64,000 nucleotides of DNA, from assembly GCA_008933995.1 (NCBI GenBank), contig WARS01000033.1:3841813-3905812 (forward strand), written 5' to 3'. The stretch comes from Datnioides undecimradiatus. Lineage: Eukaryota; Chordata; Actinopteri; Lobotiformes; Datnioididae. The notes beneath the pieces were generated by a model. The model did no database searches. It was not told where the DNA came from and saw only the letters and a list, made by a program, of their open reading frames with translations. A program made the translations under genes and the position numbers. Positions 39,050 through 50,984 of the stretch are shown one piece after another; within the stretch, counting starts at the first letter, position 1; each line of letters starts with the position of its first letter.

Positions 39050-40880
39050 TTGGCTCGCCGGGTTCTAACATGACCAGACATTTAACATGCTGTGTCACTT
39101 ATCATCTCAGACTGTCTTCCTTTCTGCCCTCTAGTGGTGAAAATTTGCTAAGTGCAGCTTTAATCCGGAGGTAAATGTGCAGAGTCCGCCAGATGATTTG
39201 TGCTGTAGATGTTATTTTGTTGTTTTGGTTCTGTACCATTCCTAACTGTCTGATTTTGTTGCAATGGAGATGTTTTATTCCAGGTTCACCCGTAAGAAGT
39301 TCTTGCAACCTTTTATTTGAAAATTGCAAAATATACTCAGAGGAATTTCTTCTTCAAAACAGTGGCTGAATGCATTTTCACAGGAAGACTGAGACGTGAA
39401 AGGGGTGTTTTTGGGAAATATACATTTGAATATGCTGGGTTTGTTTGTATGTTTATATTTTGTGTGTTATTGTATGTTATATGGTTGTTTTTATAATTGA
39501 CATATTTTATAATAGCCCTAATAGCCTTAACATTATAAAAATGCTTCATTAAAGTTTTATCCCAATTTTAATCTGAGGTGCAGAATTGATTTTTTTTCAA
39601 GGCTATTATTGTTTAGAAATGTACATGCAAATAAGATCTTTCCTTTACTAACTCATTTGTATCCTTCAGAGCACATATGTCAGAGATCATCATGCTAATA
39701 AATATTAACATTTAACATTATGTAATAAAATCTTGTGGATGATGCATAGTAATTTATACTTATAAACAGTTAGTTTTTATAATTATTGCTATAATTGTTG
39801 GACATTATTAATGGCAAATTAAAATAGAAATGACTTTTTTTTTTGCATGAAAAATATCAGGTGCAGGACATTTTTTAGTCCTCAATAGTGTCTGCAGGTA
39901 TTCACTTCAGGCTTGCAAGGTAGGGCAGCCTGTATGTATGTATTGTTTGTACTCCATGATATGAAACTATCATATTAAAACGGTGACCTTGAATTATAAC
40001 AGTAAGGGAGACATGCTCGCCATCCATAGAAAGGAGTTATGACACTTCAAAACACACTTGAACGTGGTGTGTGTGTGAGATCCTGTTAAACATTGTGAAT
40101 TCAATCTGCAGATTAGCAATGAGGACGAAGGAGCGTGAGTTCAATCAAGCTGCTTTTACTGACCATGCCAAATAGATACAATCAATCCAGCCTTGAACAT
40201 ATACAGCGACACACAGTTACAGCAAGTACAAACCCAGTGTTGCGACTCCCCCGTTACAGTGCAAATGTTTTAGACATTTCAATCAAGTCAGTATGACTCA
40301 ACAACTCGAGCAAATTTCATCTTTCTCTTTCTTTTTTTTTTAGGCTTAAAATTCCCTCGTAAATCATAAACTGACAATCAGAGCACAGTGACACATGCCA
40401 AAGCAAAGGGAGACCACTGCTTAGCCAGAACCCACCCCCCCTACCAAAAAAACTCATATTCCAAACCAAATATGTCCAAATTCTGAACTGCTGTCACTCA
40501 CTGCTTCGCCCCTTGTGATGTTATTGTTGTTCGTTCTGTATATATTCACTGTCCTTCATGGATGCATATGTGCTTTTGAGTTGTGCTTAATGAAATAAGA
40601 GTGCAATCAGTGCTCTAAATCTAGGAGACTCGAATGCATGTCACTGATCTACGACTACACTACAGTTTAAAGTTTCACAAAGAGCCTGAAAGTGGCAGAG
40701 TACAGCAGAGCGTCTTTCTTTTACTCCCCGAGAGCACAAGAAACAAAAGCCCGATGCTTCATTTTCTATTCATGAACCACAGTTTAGCACGCGCAGACGT
40801 CCCCCCCCGTGATGGGCCGAACAATCCCAAAAAGCGTTGCGGCGAAGAATAGGCATGAGAGCGATGGACCATGGGAAATC
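39050..40880. other. Intergenic between convergent il17a/f and stmn4
   Basis: AT-rich DNA from 39050 to about 40130, then more balanced composition that may belong to a longer stmn4 3' UTR. No coding sequence seen. Confidence 0.5.
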
Positions 40881-40884
40881 GGTT

Positions 40885-40890
40885 TTTATT
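40885..40890 (-). terminator. Polyadenylation signal of stmn4
   Basis: AATAAA on the minus strand, about 770 bases past the stmn4 stop; the first canonical signal downstream. A longer UTR ending further left is possible. Confidence 0.45.
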
Positions 40891-41659
40891 TTAAATTTGG
40901 AAACAGCAGAAACTTGTGTGTTATGTTCTGTTTATGTGTATTGACCAGTAAGTGTACTGTAAACCAAAGGCTGAAGAAGGCTGGGACTCTTGGCTTTGAC
41001 TTGGTTGTGACTGACTCGGGCTCCTAATCTTCATCTGAGTGTCCAGATTTGTTTCTTCACGTTTGGTGAGGTAATAATTTAAATTGCAACTCCGTGCTCC
41101 AGAGTCGCAGACTAATTTTGAAAAAAAAAAAAAAAAAAAGCGTTCTTGATTGGTTTTGTTGCCGCCAAATGGGTTGAGTCAGTGATTATTTCTGATACAA
41201 CCGAAACACGACTCCGGTTGCGCTGCTAAAATATCACAAAGGGGAGTTATGATTTCCCGCTTTCTGACTGAATAAAAGTTTAGAAGTGTTGGAGCCGCAA
41301 TTTCAATTGCTACCTACACTTGCACCGATGCAGCTTTCACTCCGAACAAGCGCTGCTGCCGCCCCCTTTTCAGAAATGTTAATTGTTCGTTTGGTTGCCG
41401 CACCACCCCACCCACCCACAAACTGTCCTTTAGAAAAAAAAGTAAGATTTCTTTTTGAATTTCAACATCAAGAGTTGGCTAAACTTTGTACAGCTTGCTC
41501 AGAATCGTTACAGCACACATCAAATACGAAAACTCTCCATTTCCTTTTGTTCGAGTTGCTTTTGAGTTCTTTTTTTCTTTCCTGCACTGTTTTGACTTCC
41601 TTTCCTTCCTTCCTCTCTCTCTCTCTCTCTCCCTCTTCTTCTTCCCCAGCGCCGCTTGT

Positions 41660-42555
41660 CTACCGGCAGGCCTCCTCCTTCATCTCCTTGTTCTTCCTCA
41701 CTTCTTCTGCGTGTTTGTCCTGCCAGACAAACACAGAGACATGGCAACATCAGAGTCATTAGCATTCGTGAATACATTAGCATTAATGAGGGCGATGCAG
41801 GAGGGACTCAGCAACGGTCCACAAAGATTTGAACAGTGGAATGATACAGAGTGGGGAGAACTAAAAACTCTTCTCCGCCTCATGAAATATTCATGATGAC
41901 TGATCAAGCTTGTGAACAGTGTTAAAATAGTAATGCTAGCCCAGTTTATGATATCGAAGGTTCGCTTCAACTGCACTCACAAGAACTTTCAATTTAAGCT
42001 CTCAGTTGAACCTCTGGTGGTTAAAGTAAAGTTTAATGACATTTTGGAAAATGTTTTGTTTTCATATCCTTGTTGTGGTAGATGAAATCAATACAGTTCT
42101 TGTGTCTGTATGGTAAATATGCAGCTGTAAAGATGACAGTTTACTGTTTTATGAACCGAACAGTTTCTTGGCAGGGACAAGGAACCTCGTGACGTTTCTG
42201 CCAGTTGCCTGGCAACTGGTTCCAGCAAAGAAACAGGAACACAGGAAACTGTGAAATTCCCTTTTTTATACTTTTTGTGCTTTCTTGTAAAGATCCAACA
42301 AACAGGACATAACTACTTAAAAATAAATTAATTACTTAATTACTTAAATAAACTTCAACGATGCTGGTGGGTGGATTGGTTTAGCTTTGGACACAGTGTT
42401 TCCCTGGTCTTCAGGCTAAGCTTCATTAGCTGGCTGGTCAGCTGGTGAACAGCAATGACACTGCTACTAATCTAGTCACCTAACCCTAAGTAAGAATGCA
42501 AATAAATGAATCTTGTACATTTCTATATGTCAAAGTCTTCCTCTTAAAATGAAAT

Positions 42556-42604
<49 letters not shown>

Positions 42605-45600
42605 AAGATGGATAGAAAGTGAATGGAATAGTTGCAATAGTTCTTGCTAATAGTTCTTTTACTATCTGAGAGTCTGATGAGAACATTGATGTGAAACAAT
42701 TAGCCTAGCTTAACAAAAAGACTGGAAACAAGACTTGGAAACAAGTTAGCAGCTGGGACTAATATATGAATGTTGCTGAATGTATGCTAATGTAGTTTCA
42801 AGTGTTCATTTTTATCAAAAGTTTGGTTTAAACAAGTTGTTCAATGCTATGAAAAGCTACTCTGAAGCCATGATGCTTACAGCTCATGTATTCTCATGAT
42901 TCATTCAGGTACAGTAGGTCAGTCAGTCTTTCATGATAAGCAGTTTGTGCTCTCGGCCCATACTTTTCTCATCATAAACATAAGCATATTTCTGAAAATG
43001 TGGACCATCCTTCGTAGTTTCTTGATCACACCACTCGTACGCAGCAGCCCAGCGGGAAAAATAAGACTTTTTTTTTTACTAAATCTGGCTGAATCACATT
43101 GTAGAACTCATGATTAATGTGTCCCACAAACAGGTTAAGCTCCCACTAATGAAGACTGAGTTACAGCACACAATAGATGTAACTGGAGAAGACATGTAGA
43201 AATTGAGATAACAAACATTTTCTATTTTAAAATCCATGTGTTTGAGAACACTGCAACCAGCCCTGAATGGACAGTACCTTCTCCTGCAGCCTCTCCAGCA
43301 TGGCTGCCAGCAGGGCCTCCCTGTTCTCCTTGTTGGCCTCCATCTTCTGCTCAAGCTTTTCCTTGGCGTGCTTGATGAAGTTGTTGTTCTCCTCGAAAGC
43401 CTTCTGGATGACCTCCCGCTCGTGCTCCCGCTTCTCTGCCAGGTGCTTCAGCAGCTCAGCCTCCTGGCACTAGAGGGAGACAGAGAGCAGCAAAGATGAA
43501 CCAACAGGCAGTTTTCACTCTTGTAAAGCTACAAATGGGAAAGAGAGCATTAGCTTGGGGATCACGGGGCAGCATATGCATCAGGGGAGGAGAGCCTGAA
43601 GACCTGACATGCACCATTAACAGATGGTCACATGTAGGGTTAAGGTTATGGCTGTGGCTTTGAATGGTTTTGCCATCAGTGTGAGTCCTGCACACAAAAT
43701 CCATTTTTACAGATATTCACACTCCTACCACATGTCAGGAAATGCAAATATTAAAAAGGTGAGCGGTTAGGATCTAAAAGAAACCCAGTGACCCCTTGCT
43801 GAAAGTGTGTGTGTGTGTAAAGTTATGTTCTTGTTTACATGTCTCCTGGGTGTGTGCATTTCTGTGATTTACGGTGGGCGTGACCAACGCCCTAGGAAAT
43901 ACTTAAATAAATAAGTAATCTACATTACGGCTGACTGTTTTCCACAGAAGGCCATTATGTTTTTCACTTGTGCGTTTGTGTGACCACACAACAGGCACGA
44001 TCATGTGGACCTTTAAAGTTTCAACCCATAAGCATTTCACTCATTAATATTCATGACTAAGTAAGGTCTATCAAAGATTAAAAAGCATTGTTGGGTGTTA
44101 TTTATCAGGTAATTAACAGTCCAAAACAAAAAACAAAAACTATGAATGAACAATCATTAACTCTTTTGATGTGAGGTATTAAATTGAAATATCCAAGTAA
44201 AAAGGCAGTTTTTAAAGAAAGAAACATGGCTTCTGTCGTGTGAATTATGTCAAAGAAGAAACAAGAGTGAATTATTTATAACCAGAGCTTTCACACTGAG
44301 ATTTGAGACACATAAGATGCACGAATATCCACTGCCAGTGTCATAAACAGCTAAACGACGCTGGTGACAGTTACTACTGATGGATAGTAGCTTGAGTGGG
44401 AGGCTGCTGGAGTTGAGTCAGCGTAGCAGCATCGGTAAACACGGCTGTTGTCTCCAACTGAATCTCAGCCGAGCCTGGACCAAAGAGCTGGTTGGTTATT
44501 TTGAGGCAGCACTTTGCATGATGCATGATGATTTGATCAAACGTGCAGATGTCCTGAAATATAATGTCTGGCCACTGTGTTGGATCATTGACCCCCTGGG
44601 ACGGGGGAGACTGAAAGACCATGAAACTTGGATTCAGGCAAAGCTGCAAGATTACTCTGAGACACGTCCATAAAACAAAGTCAAGCACAGATCTAACTGC
44701 GCTGACATCACAATCTGTTTCAAATGCTGTGGAATCTAATTGGTGCACGGATGCGCACGACATCGTCTTCTTCAATCTGAGCCTTGCCCACCTCAGACCA
44801 GTCAAACTGAGAGAAACCCCTGAACCTGTCATGTTAAAGTGCTAAAAGCAGAAAACTGTTTTCAGGGCCTTTAAAGGACCTAATAAACAATTTTATTAAT
44901 GGAAACATTTGATGTCGCAGGTGTCTGGTGACTGCTCTGTAGCTGTTCCCTCTCTGTGCCAGCTATTGAATCTATCTCCTCTCACCTTTCCCCTATCCCT
45001 CCGTCCCCCCTCTCTCCACCATCCTCTCCACTTGATGAATATGAGCCATTGTGAGTGTGTCCTTGCATGATTGCCCTTGCACTTTCATGTTCCTCTTTTC
45101 ATCTTCCTTACCCTCCCTCTGCTCGTGCTTCCTCCCTTCCTTTCCATCAACTCCATCTTTCCTTTTATCCATTTCCACCCTTTTTCTCCCAAGTTGATAA
45201 ATCACGCTGCCCACAAAGAGTGTTGTCAGATGTTTGACAAAGCCTGAATGAGCTACAAACAGCTGGGCTATGGGTTACAGCTTTGAGCGAGGGCCTGTCC
45301 AGTTTGGTTTCTCGTGTTGATGCAAAAACCCCCGCCCTCTCCGCCCTCACCTTCCGCCTCTCCTCTGCGGCCTCCAGCTTCTTCTGGATCTCCTCCAGGG
45401 ACGGGTCGCGGCGCTGCGGCATGGAGGTGTTGAGGTCTGGCACGCCGTCAAAGGACGGGGGCTTGAGGATGACCTCGAAGGCCTGGCCTGATGCCCGCTT
45501 GTTCAGCTCGATTACCTCCACATCTTTGATGACGCACCAGCCCAAGTCCACCGCATCTGTGGTGTTGGATTGTGGCCATGTTTAGATTATCCATGCTGTT

Positions 45601-45890
45601 ACACATCTCTTCATCAATACATGTCATTTTAGACATATTGTGTGGTTTGTGCTTAACCCACATTCCTTCTGCATGTCTCTGCTTAACGGGAACAAATTCC
45701 TACATTTCCCAGAATGACTAGAGGTAGTACCAGCTATAATACTGTGTGATTGTTAATGTGTGTGTGTGTGTGGAAGTGGTTTATTTTTACCTTCTGCCTT
45801 GTATGTAGGTTTTTCTGCAGTCTGTGGGTTCAGGCAGGCACAGAATAGAGACACCAGGGGGAGCTCTTTGACCTTCTCTTTGTAGGCTGA

Positions 45891-45938
<48 letters not shown>

Positions 45939-46208
45939 TCTGTTATGCTTGACATTGTGTTGACTCAGGCTAAATGATGAACAAGCATTCAAGGACCGAT
46001 GATGTAATTCTCCTTTTCAGTGGCAGTGACTAGTCCATTTCATTATGTTGTTATAACAGTCATAACAAAGACAAGATTCATGGCTCAGACAATAAAAATC
46101 GCACTCTTGTCGTTAATGTAACATCTGAACCATGAACAGTGTGTACAGTACAGGAGCGGGGAGCCGTGAGGGGTGCGACTTCCTGCTGCGTTTACCTGCC
46201 AGAGTCAT
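41660..46208 (-). CDS. stmn4: Stathmin-4 (RB3-type microtubule regulator)
   Basis: Coding exons on the minus strand: 46208-46196, 45886-45791, 45556-45351, 43469-43278, 41719-41660. They join in phase to 188 residues (human 189). The N-terminus [20 protein letters not shown] is almost that of human STMN4, with palmitoylation cysteines C20 and C22 for Golgi and vesicle anchoring. The stathmin-like domain starts at about residue 47 ([20 protein letters not shown]) and includes [12 protein letters not shown], specific to STMN4. The long tubulin-binding helix ([34 protein letters not shown]) ends in [16 protein letters not shown]3 has SPSDLSPESPM at the KPPSFDG position, so it is excluded. A tyrosine usual after ERRK is a cysteine here. 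Function: sequesters tubulin dimers in neurons. The gene has a distal 5' exon and lies convergent to il17a/f. Confidence 0.97.
42050..42260 (+). repeat. TTAGC-type interspersed repeat, partial copy
   Basis: Contains tgtgtctgtatggtaaatat, gcagctgtaaag and, further on, cagttgcctggcaactgg, parts of the same teleost repeat, within the last stmn4 intron. A further fragment with ttagcctagcttaac and aagactggaaac lies at about 42700-42745. Confidence 0.45.
42556..42597. repeat. (CA)n microsatellite
   Basis: About 21 pure CA units in the last stmn4 intron. Confidence 0.95.
43470..45350 (-). other. stmn4 intron, noncoding
   Basis: It holds an open frame of 152 codons on the minus strand (44374-44832) with no recognisable domain and no splice context, taken as chance. 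Pyrimidine-rich DNA lies at about 44980-45190. Confidence 0.5.
45891..45938. repeat. (CA)n microsatellite abutting a splice acceptor
   Basis: On the stmn4 mRNA strand this is a (UG)n run of about 23 units. It is followed directly by UCCUCAG and the exon that begins at 45886, so it replaces the normal polypyrimidine tract. Confidence 0.95.
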
Positions 46209-46258
46209 CTTCTCACTGTGTGCGTATCTGTCCTGGGATGCTGAAGATCCTTCTCAGT
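46196..46258 (-). other. stmn4: First coding exon of stmn4 with 5' UTR part
   Basis: The acceptor tctctccctgacag ends at 46259, so the exon starts at 46258. About 50 bases of 5' UTR then lead to the ATG at 46208. Only 13 coding bases (ATGACTCTGGCAG) precede the donor gtaaac. Confidence 0.8.
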
Positions 46259-46997
46259 CTGTCAGGGAGAGACGTGCACACACACACAGAGGGGGAGGGA
46301 TTGAATGAAGCAGCCTCAAAGGTCATATAATGAATGTGAAAAGCAGTGGGTGAGGAGTGAGCCACCAAGACCGCAATCTGCAGAGTGCTTGTGTAAGCAC
46401 CTCCCATTAAGGTTTATTGTAACCAATGAGAGGGAGGCTCTGTGTCAATCTGTAAACGTAGGCCAAAAAGAGGGTAACTCTTGCCAGGGATCGTCTGTGG
46501 GTTTCAGCAGCTTGGGAAAATCTAACCAGCTACATATGAAGTCATCATCACAAACATAACATCATAAAACATTCAGACTCGTCAGACATCATCAATCTTG
46601 TTTGCATGTGAACAAAAATGGCCCGAGAGCTCCTTCAGGGAAAAAAACGCTGTCTTGTTTGCTCCTGATACTCTCATAGATCACTGATCTGTGATGCCAT
46701 GTCTGGCCTTGAGACAGTGATTCCTTGTTTTTCCCATAATACCACAGAACAGGCTGATAGGTCCCACTAAGACATGTTTGAAGACAGACTTGTGTCTGAT
46801 CATTTTTATTTTCACTAAAAGTTAAATTGCCCCTTCTTCTTCTCCTTAATTGAGGAATTTAGAGTCTATACTGTTGACCTGAAAGTTATAGAACTATATT
46901 TGACATAAAAAGAGGTTAAATTCATTCACTTCCATAGCCAAATTTAAATTGAAAGGTACAGCAAAGTTGCAAGGAAAACTAAATATCTCCACAGAAT

Positions 46998-47015
46998 ATG
47001 CAAATTAATTTGCAT
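46998..47015. promoter_or_regulatory. Perfect 18-bp palindrome of two POU octamers
   Basis: ATGCAAATTAATTTGCAT is its own reverse complement and contains two inverted ATGCAAAT octamers. A second homeodomain-type word (ctaatattaat) follows at 47036-47046. It lies in the stmn4 5' intron about 790 bases upstream of the coding start. Binding is inferred only from the motif. Confidence 0.5.
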
Positions 47016-48341
47016 TTCCATTCGCTCTTGTTCTGCTAATATTAATTTTCCACTCATGCCCAATCAAACCAATGCAGAAGAAGAGGGCTCAGACTGGAAA
47101 CTATGGGTTTTTATGTGCAGCCTGAGAATGTATACAATCAATCTATGGAAACACTGTTTGTATTTCCCCTCTCGTCCCAGCTCTCTGTGCTGCAGTGGAG
47201 CACAGCTGTGTCACAAGTGGGAGAGGCAGCTGTAAATCTTAGAGAAGATGCAAGAAAGGAAGAAGATATAAATAACAATGCGAGGCATCAACCATGACAA
47301 CAAGATGTTTCACCACCTGCCGGGAACGCACCTCAGACCTTTTAAACGGTGCTGTGAAGCAATATGTGCTGTGATTAAAGCAAATGTGTCCCCCTGATAC
47401 AAACTGTGGCCTGTTCATCGCGTCTGATAACTCTCATTGAAACTAATGAATAACCCAGTTACATTTACAGTGAATTCAAACTGTGACTGAATCCAACTGA
47501 AGTGTACCGAGAGAGGCAGCAAAGTAGCAAACTGTCTCACCAGACCCTCCACCACCTGCTATCACTGTCCCTCTGTTTGTCTATCTGCCCGTCTGTCAGA
47601 TGGCCTCATCCACACTGAATTGATAGACATCTGGGGGGGTGCTGCACTTTAAACTGAGCTCGTATAATAGATCATAGTTAGATGGAGGCCAGCTCAGTAA
47701 GACTTGTACCACTGCAAAGCAAAAGCAAAGTGTACAACTTGATCAAATAAATAAAAGCAGGATAGAACTTCCTGCATTACTCCTCCCCAGAAATAATCAT
47801 ATCATCAAATACCCACAGGTCTCAAATTCTTTACCACCCTGCACAGTTCAATGACCTTTTCACAGCCGACTGCACAAGCTAATTAAGTTTTGCTTTAATT
47901 CGGGGCACCAGTCGCGTAAACACCCTCATCATGAGGACACTCGCCACAATCATGTGTTGAAGAAAACAGGAGAGTGGGAAAGGTTCATAAAACAGATTTC
48001 CTCTACGGGCAGCGGCACCTGATGTGGGACCTAATTTAATCAAACATCTGCGATGGGACGGATCTGCCAGAAAATTCCCAATTTTCCCACCAGCTCTCAG
48101 CTGCCACCTTCCTGGAATCTTCTAAGACAGGGTTCCTCATGGATGAGCATCCAAACAGGGACCTCCACTGTGAAATGACCTGATTAGAAGGCATGTAACA
48201 CATGTGAACATGAAGCACCACACTTTCTATTAATGGTTTGTTTGAATGTCTTAAAATGCGTCTTTCCATTAGCTCATGCTGGTTCTGGGTGGTGAGTGGG
48301 TGCTAACGGTGACAGATTGACACATCTGGATGTAAAGAATA

Positions 48342-48419
<78 letters not shown>
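48342..48419. repeat. (ATCT)n tetranucleotide array
   Basis: Nineteen to twenty uninterrupted ATCT units; expected to be length-polymorphic. Confidence 0.97.
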
Positions 48420-48572
48420 GTGTCAGTATGTGAAATGCCTGAAGCTCTAGAGAGTAAGAGAAGTGTACTAATGAGACAACCTATAACTCAGAGGTAAAGC
48501 GAGACGTCTCATTACAGTGCAGAGCACACGCTCACCTGACATGGTTCCCTGTGGGACACACACACACAAGGT

Positions 48573-48605
<33 letters not shown>

Positions 48606-49169
48606 TTATATACGCATGCAACATACATGGACAGATAGGGTGAAATGCGCAGGGACGTGCATACATACTAATCAGCCAGTAAATGTAATGCTTCACTCCC
48701 CTGGGTTGGAATGCACAAATGCACGCACATGTGCACACACACAAACATACGCAGCTGCTTCTCATCTAATGAAACCACCCAGGCTGCAGATCAATGCGCT
48801 GCTTCCTGCAGGAGTAATTGTGCTCCATTTGGTGTGTCAATACAGAGACAGAGGGGGAAGACTCACGGGGAACATGTGGGTCGTACTGATTTTGAATTTT
48901 GCTGACGCGTTGTATCATTCTGATGTTTTTCATTGGATCATTTTAGGCTTTTTGTGGCATTTTTGTCCCAGAAGACCAACGTCCTGCATGTCTGCTGAAA
49001 TGAATACTTCTCCCTCATGCTCACCACAAATTGGGCTTATACATAACAATGTATAATGGTCATAAGATCAGGAAATAAATGCAGGAGTTTGCATGTTAAA
49101 ACTGTAAAAAGCAAAGTGAGCGATTTTGTGCATACATGTGTCTATTTTGTCACCCTACAATATTCAATC

Positions 49170-49440
49170 TTAAAAGCAAAGTTCAACAGTTTGGGAAATA
49201 TAATTTGATTTCAAAATCAGTAAACGAATTATATTTCGTTTGATATAGTTTGATGAGAAGATTAGTTTGATGAGAAGATTAACATCACTTTATGATTAGC
49301 TTAGCTTAGCTTAGCATAAAGACTGGAAACAGGGGGAAACAGCTAGCCTAGCTCTGTACAAAAGGGACAAAATCAGCTCAAAAGTTCACTAATTACTAAC
49401 GAACATGTTATATAGTGTTAAACATGCACATAGCGCTTGT
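49170..49440 (+). repeat. TTAGC-type interspersed repeat, best copy
   Basis: Starts with aacagtttgggaaatataa. It contains a duplicated gtttgatgagaagatt, then cttagcttagcttagcataa, agactggaaacaggggg, aaacagctagcctagctctg and aacatgttatatagtg. It is the longest of at least five copies in the window and is useful as a reference for the others. Confidence 0.75.
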
Positions 49441-50790
49441 AAAATGACAAATTAATGTTTTAAGTTAAACATTGTTCCAGTACAAATGACTGTGAAAAGA
49501 CAAGATACGGCATTTTCTCATTTAGCTACAGTTGTTTTCTTGTTTATGAAACTCAGGAAACTTGGAAAGGTGAATTAGAGCTTGGGGGTTTCACATTTTA
49601 AAATACAGATAAATAAAAACGACCTGTGGTCAGTAAAAGACTCACAGAAGACTAAATAAAATGTCCACCTTGTTCCACGGTCTTACTTTCTGCAGTGCCA
49701 GCGGACATTTTGCTGGGACGCGTATCAAGTTTTCCAAAGTGTCTCGTTATCATTTTTCAGACAGCACTGTGCACCGATACCCTCAGTGTTCTCCATGAAC
49801 TGCGTTTCCCAAAAAAAGAAAAAAATCAACATGAAAAACAAATAATTTCCCATAATGCATCTGTTTCCAAGGATGCAATAGTTGATGCCCTGCTATGCAT
49901 TTATAAAACTCTCAGAGTAATGAACAGAACATTAATACATCTAATATAATGATGTTTGCACAACTCAGTGTTCTAAGAGTAAGGCTTTGATTTCATACGT
50001 GACTGGTCAAAAGAAACTCTGACTTCACGCCAAACTTATAAAGTGTGTCCTGCACATCAACATCAGACTCATGTCAACACCCATCCATATCTGATGCTCC
50101 GTTTTCATGAGCAGCTATGACTAACATGCTTTGTTTTACAGGCTTTTACAGAGATTGCTTTTACAAACTGTTGTTTTTCCTTCCTTGCTTGCAACCTTCA
50201 CTTAAAAAGGCACTTCGCACACACTCACAACACGGTACAGCTAAAAGGTGCGATTATCACTGAAGACACTTTGCAGGCTCTAAACCAGCCAAGAGTTTAA
50301 GTCAAATGGAAACTTTTGCAAACTCTTCATCACAGTTTTTCATCTTTCTCTGTTTTCCTTTTTCCCTGCAATATCTGACACACACACACACACACACACA
50401 TGCACACACCTTTTCGCCACATAAACGCGTACAAACCCCCTCATTTTCCTCTCCCACTCTCTTCCTGTCTCTCCTGTCTGAAAGCAGACACAAAGCTCCA
50501 TCCGCACATATGGAGGATCAATAATAAATGACACCGGTTACATGCCGTGTGTTTTGTGGGTACACCGAGTTCTCTCCCTCTCTGCCTGGTCCTCCCTCTC
50601 CTGCCAGCAGGAACCACTGCATCATCACCACCCTCACCGTCGCCCCATTACACCCTACCAATACACGCCCTGGCAAACACACACGCAGAGGAAGCCTTCA
50701 TTTATGCAATAAGACGTCAACTTCAGAACCTGAAGTGACCCAGGTAAAATGCAGATGTGTGCAGCTGTGTGTTCCGCGGTGCAGACTTAC

Positions 50791-50920
50791 CCCCCCTCTG
50801 CGCCTGTGTTCTCTGCTGCCGATGGTGGACCGGTGACTACGGTTACCCCCGTCTGGCTGCACGGATACAGGCGCCGGGCAACAGCATCAGCAACAGCATC
50901 AATGCTGCCTCCATGACATC
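50791..50920 (-). other. stmn4: Distal 5' noncoding exon and promoter of stmn4
   Basis: On the minus strand GAGGGG precedes gtaagtctg, a consensus donor with exon end 50791, facing the acceptor at 46260-46259. CpG content is raised at 50770-50880. Two CCAAT-type elements follow: on the mRNA strand ccaatagg at about 50934-50941 and gattggctgg at about 50970-50980. The start site probably lies near 50870-50920. No ATG-led frame joins in phase, so it is read as UTR. Confidence 0.55.
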
Positions 50921-50984
50921 ACCTTGGATACGTCCTATTGGTCTGAGACACTGCCAGCATCTCAGCCCCCCAGCCAATCAGAGG

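Larger units (their letters stand above)
46259..50790 (-). other. Large 5' intron of stmn4
   Basis: About 4.5 kb with no coding exon. It holds the octamer palindrome (46998-47015), a TCTA tetranucleotide array (48342-48419), CA repeats (48575-48599, 50381-50400) and a TTAGC-type repeat (49170-49440). It is a likely home for neuronal enhancers, but that is inference. Confidence 0.6.

Noticed and set aside
44374-44832. 152-codon minus-strand open frame in a stmn4 intron
   Set aside because: No domain or known motif and no splice sites joining it to stmn4 in phase; treated as chance.
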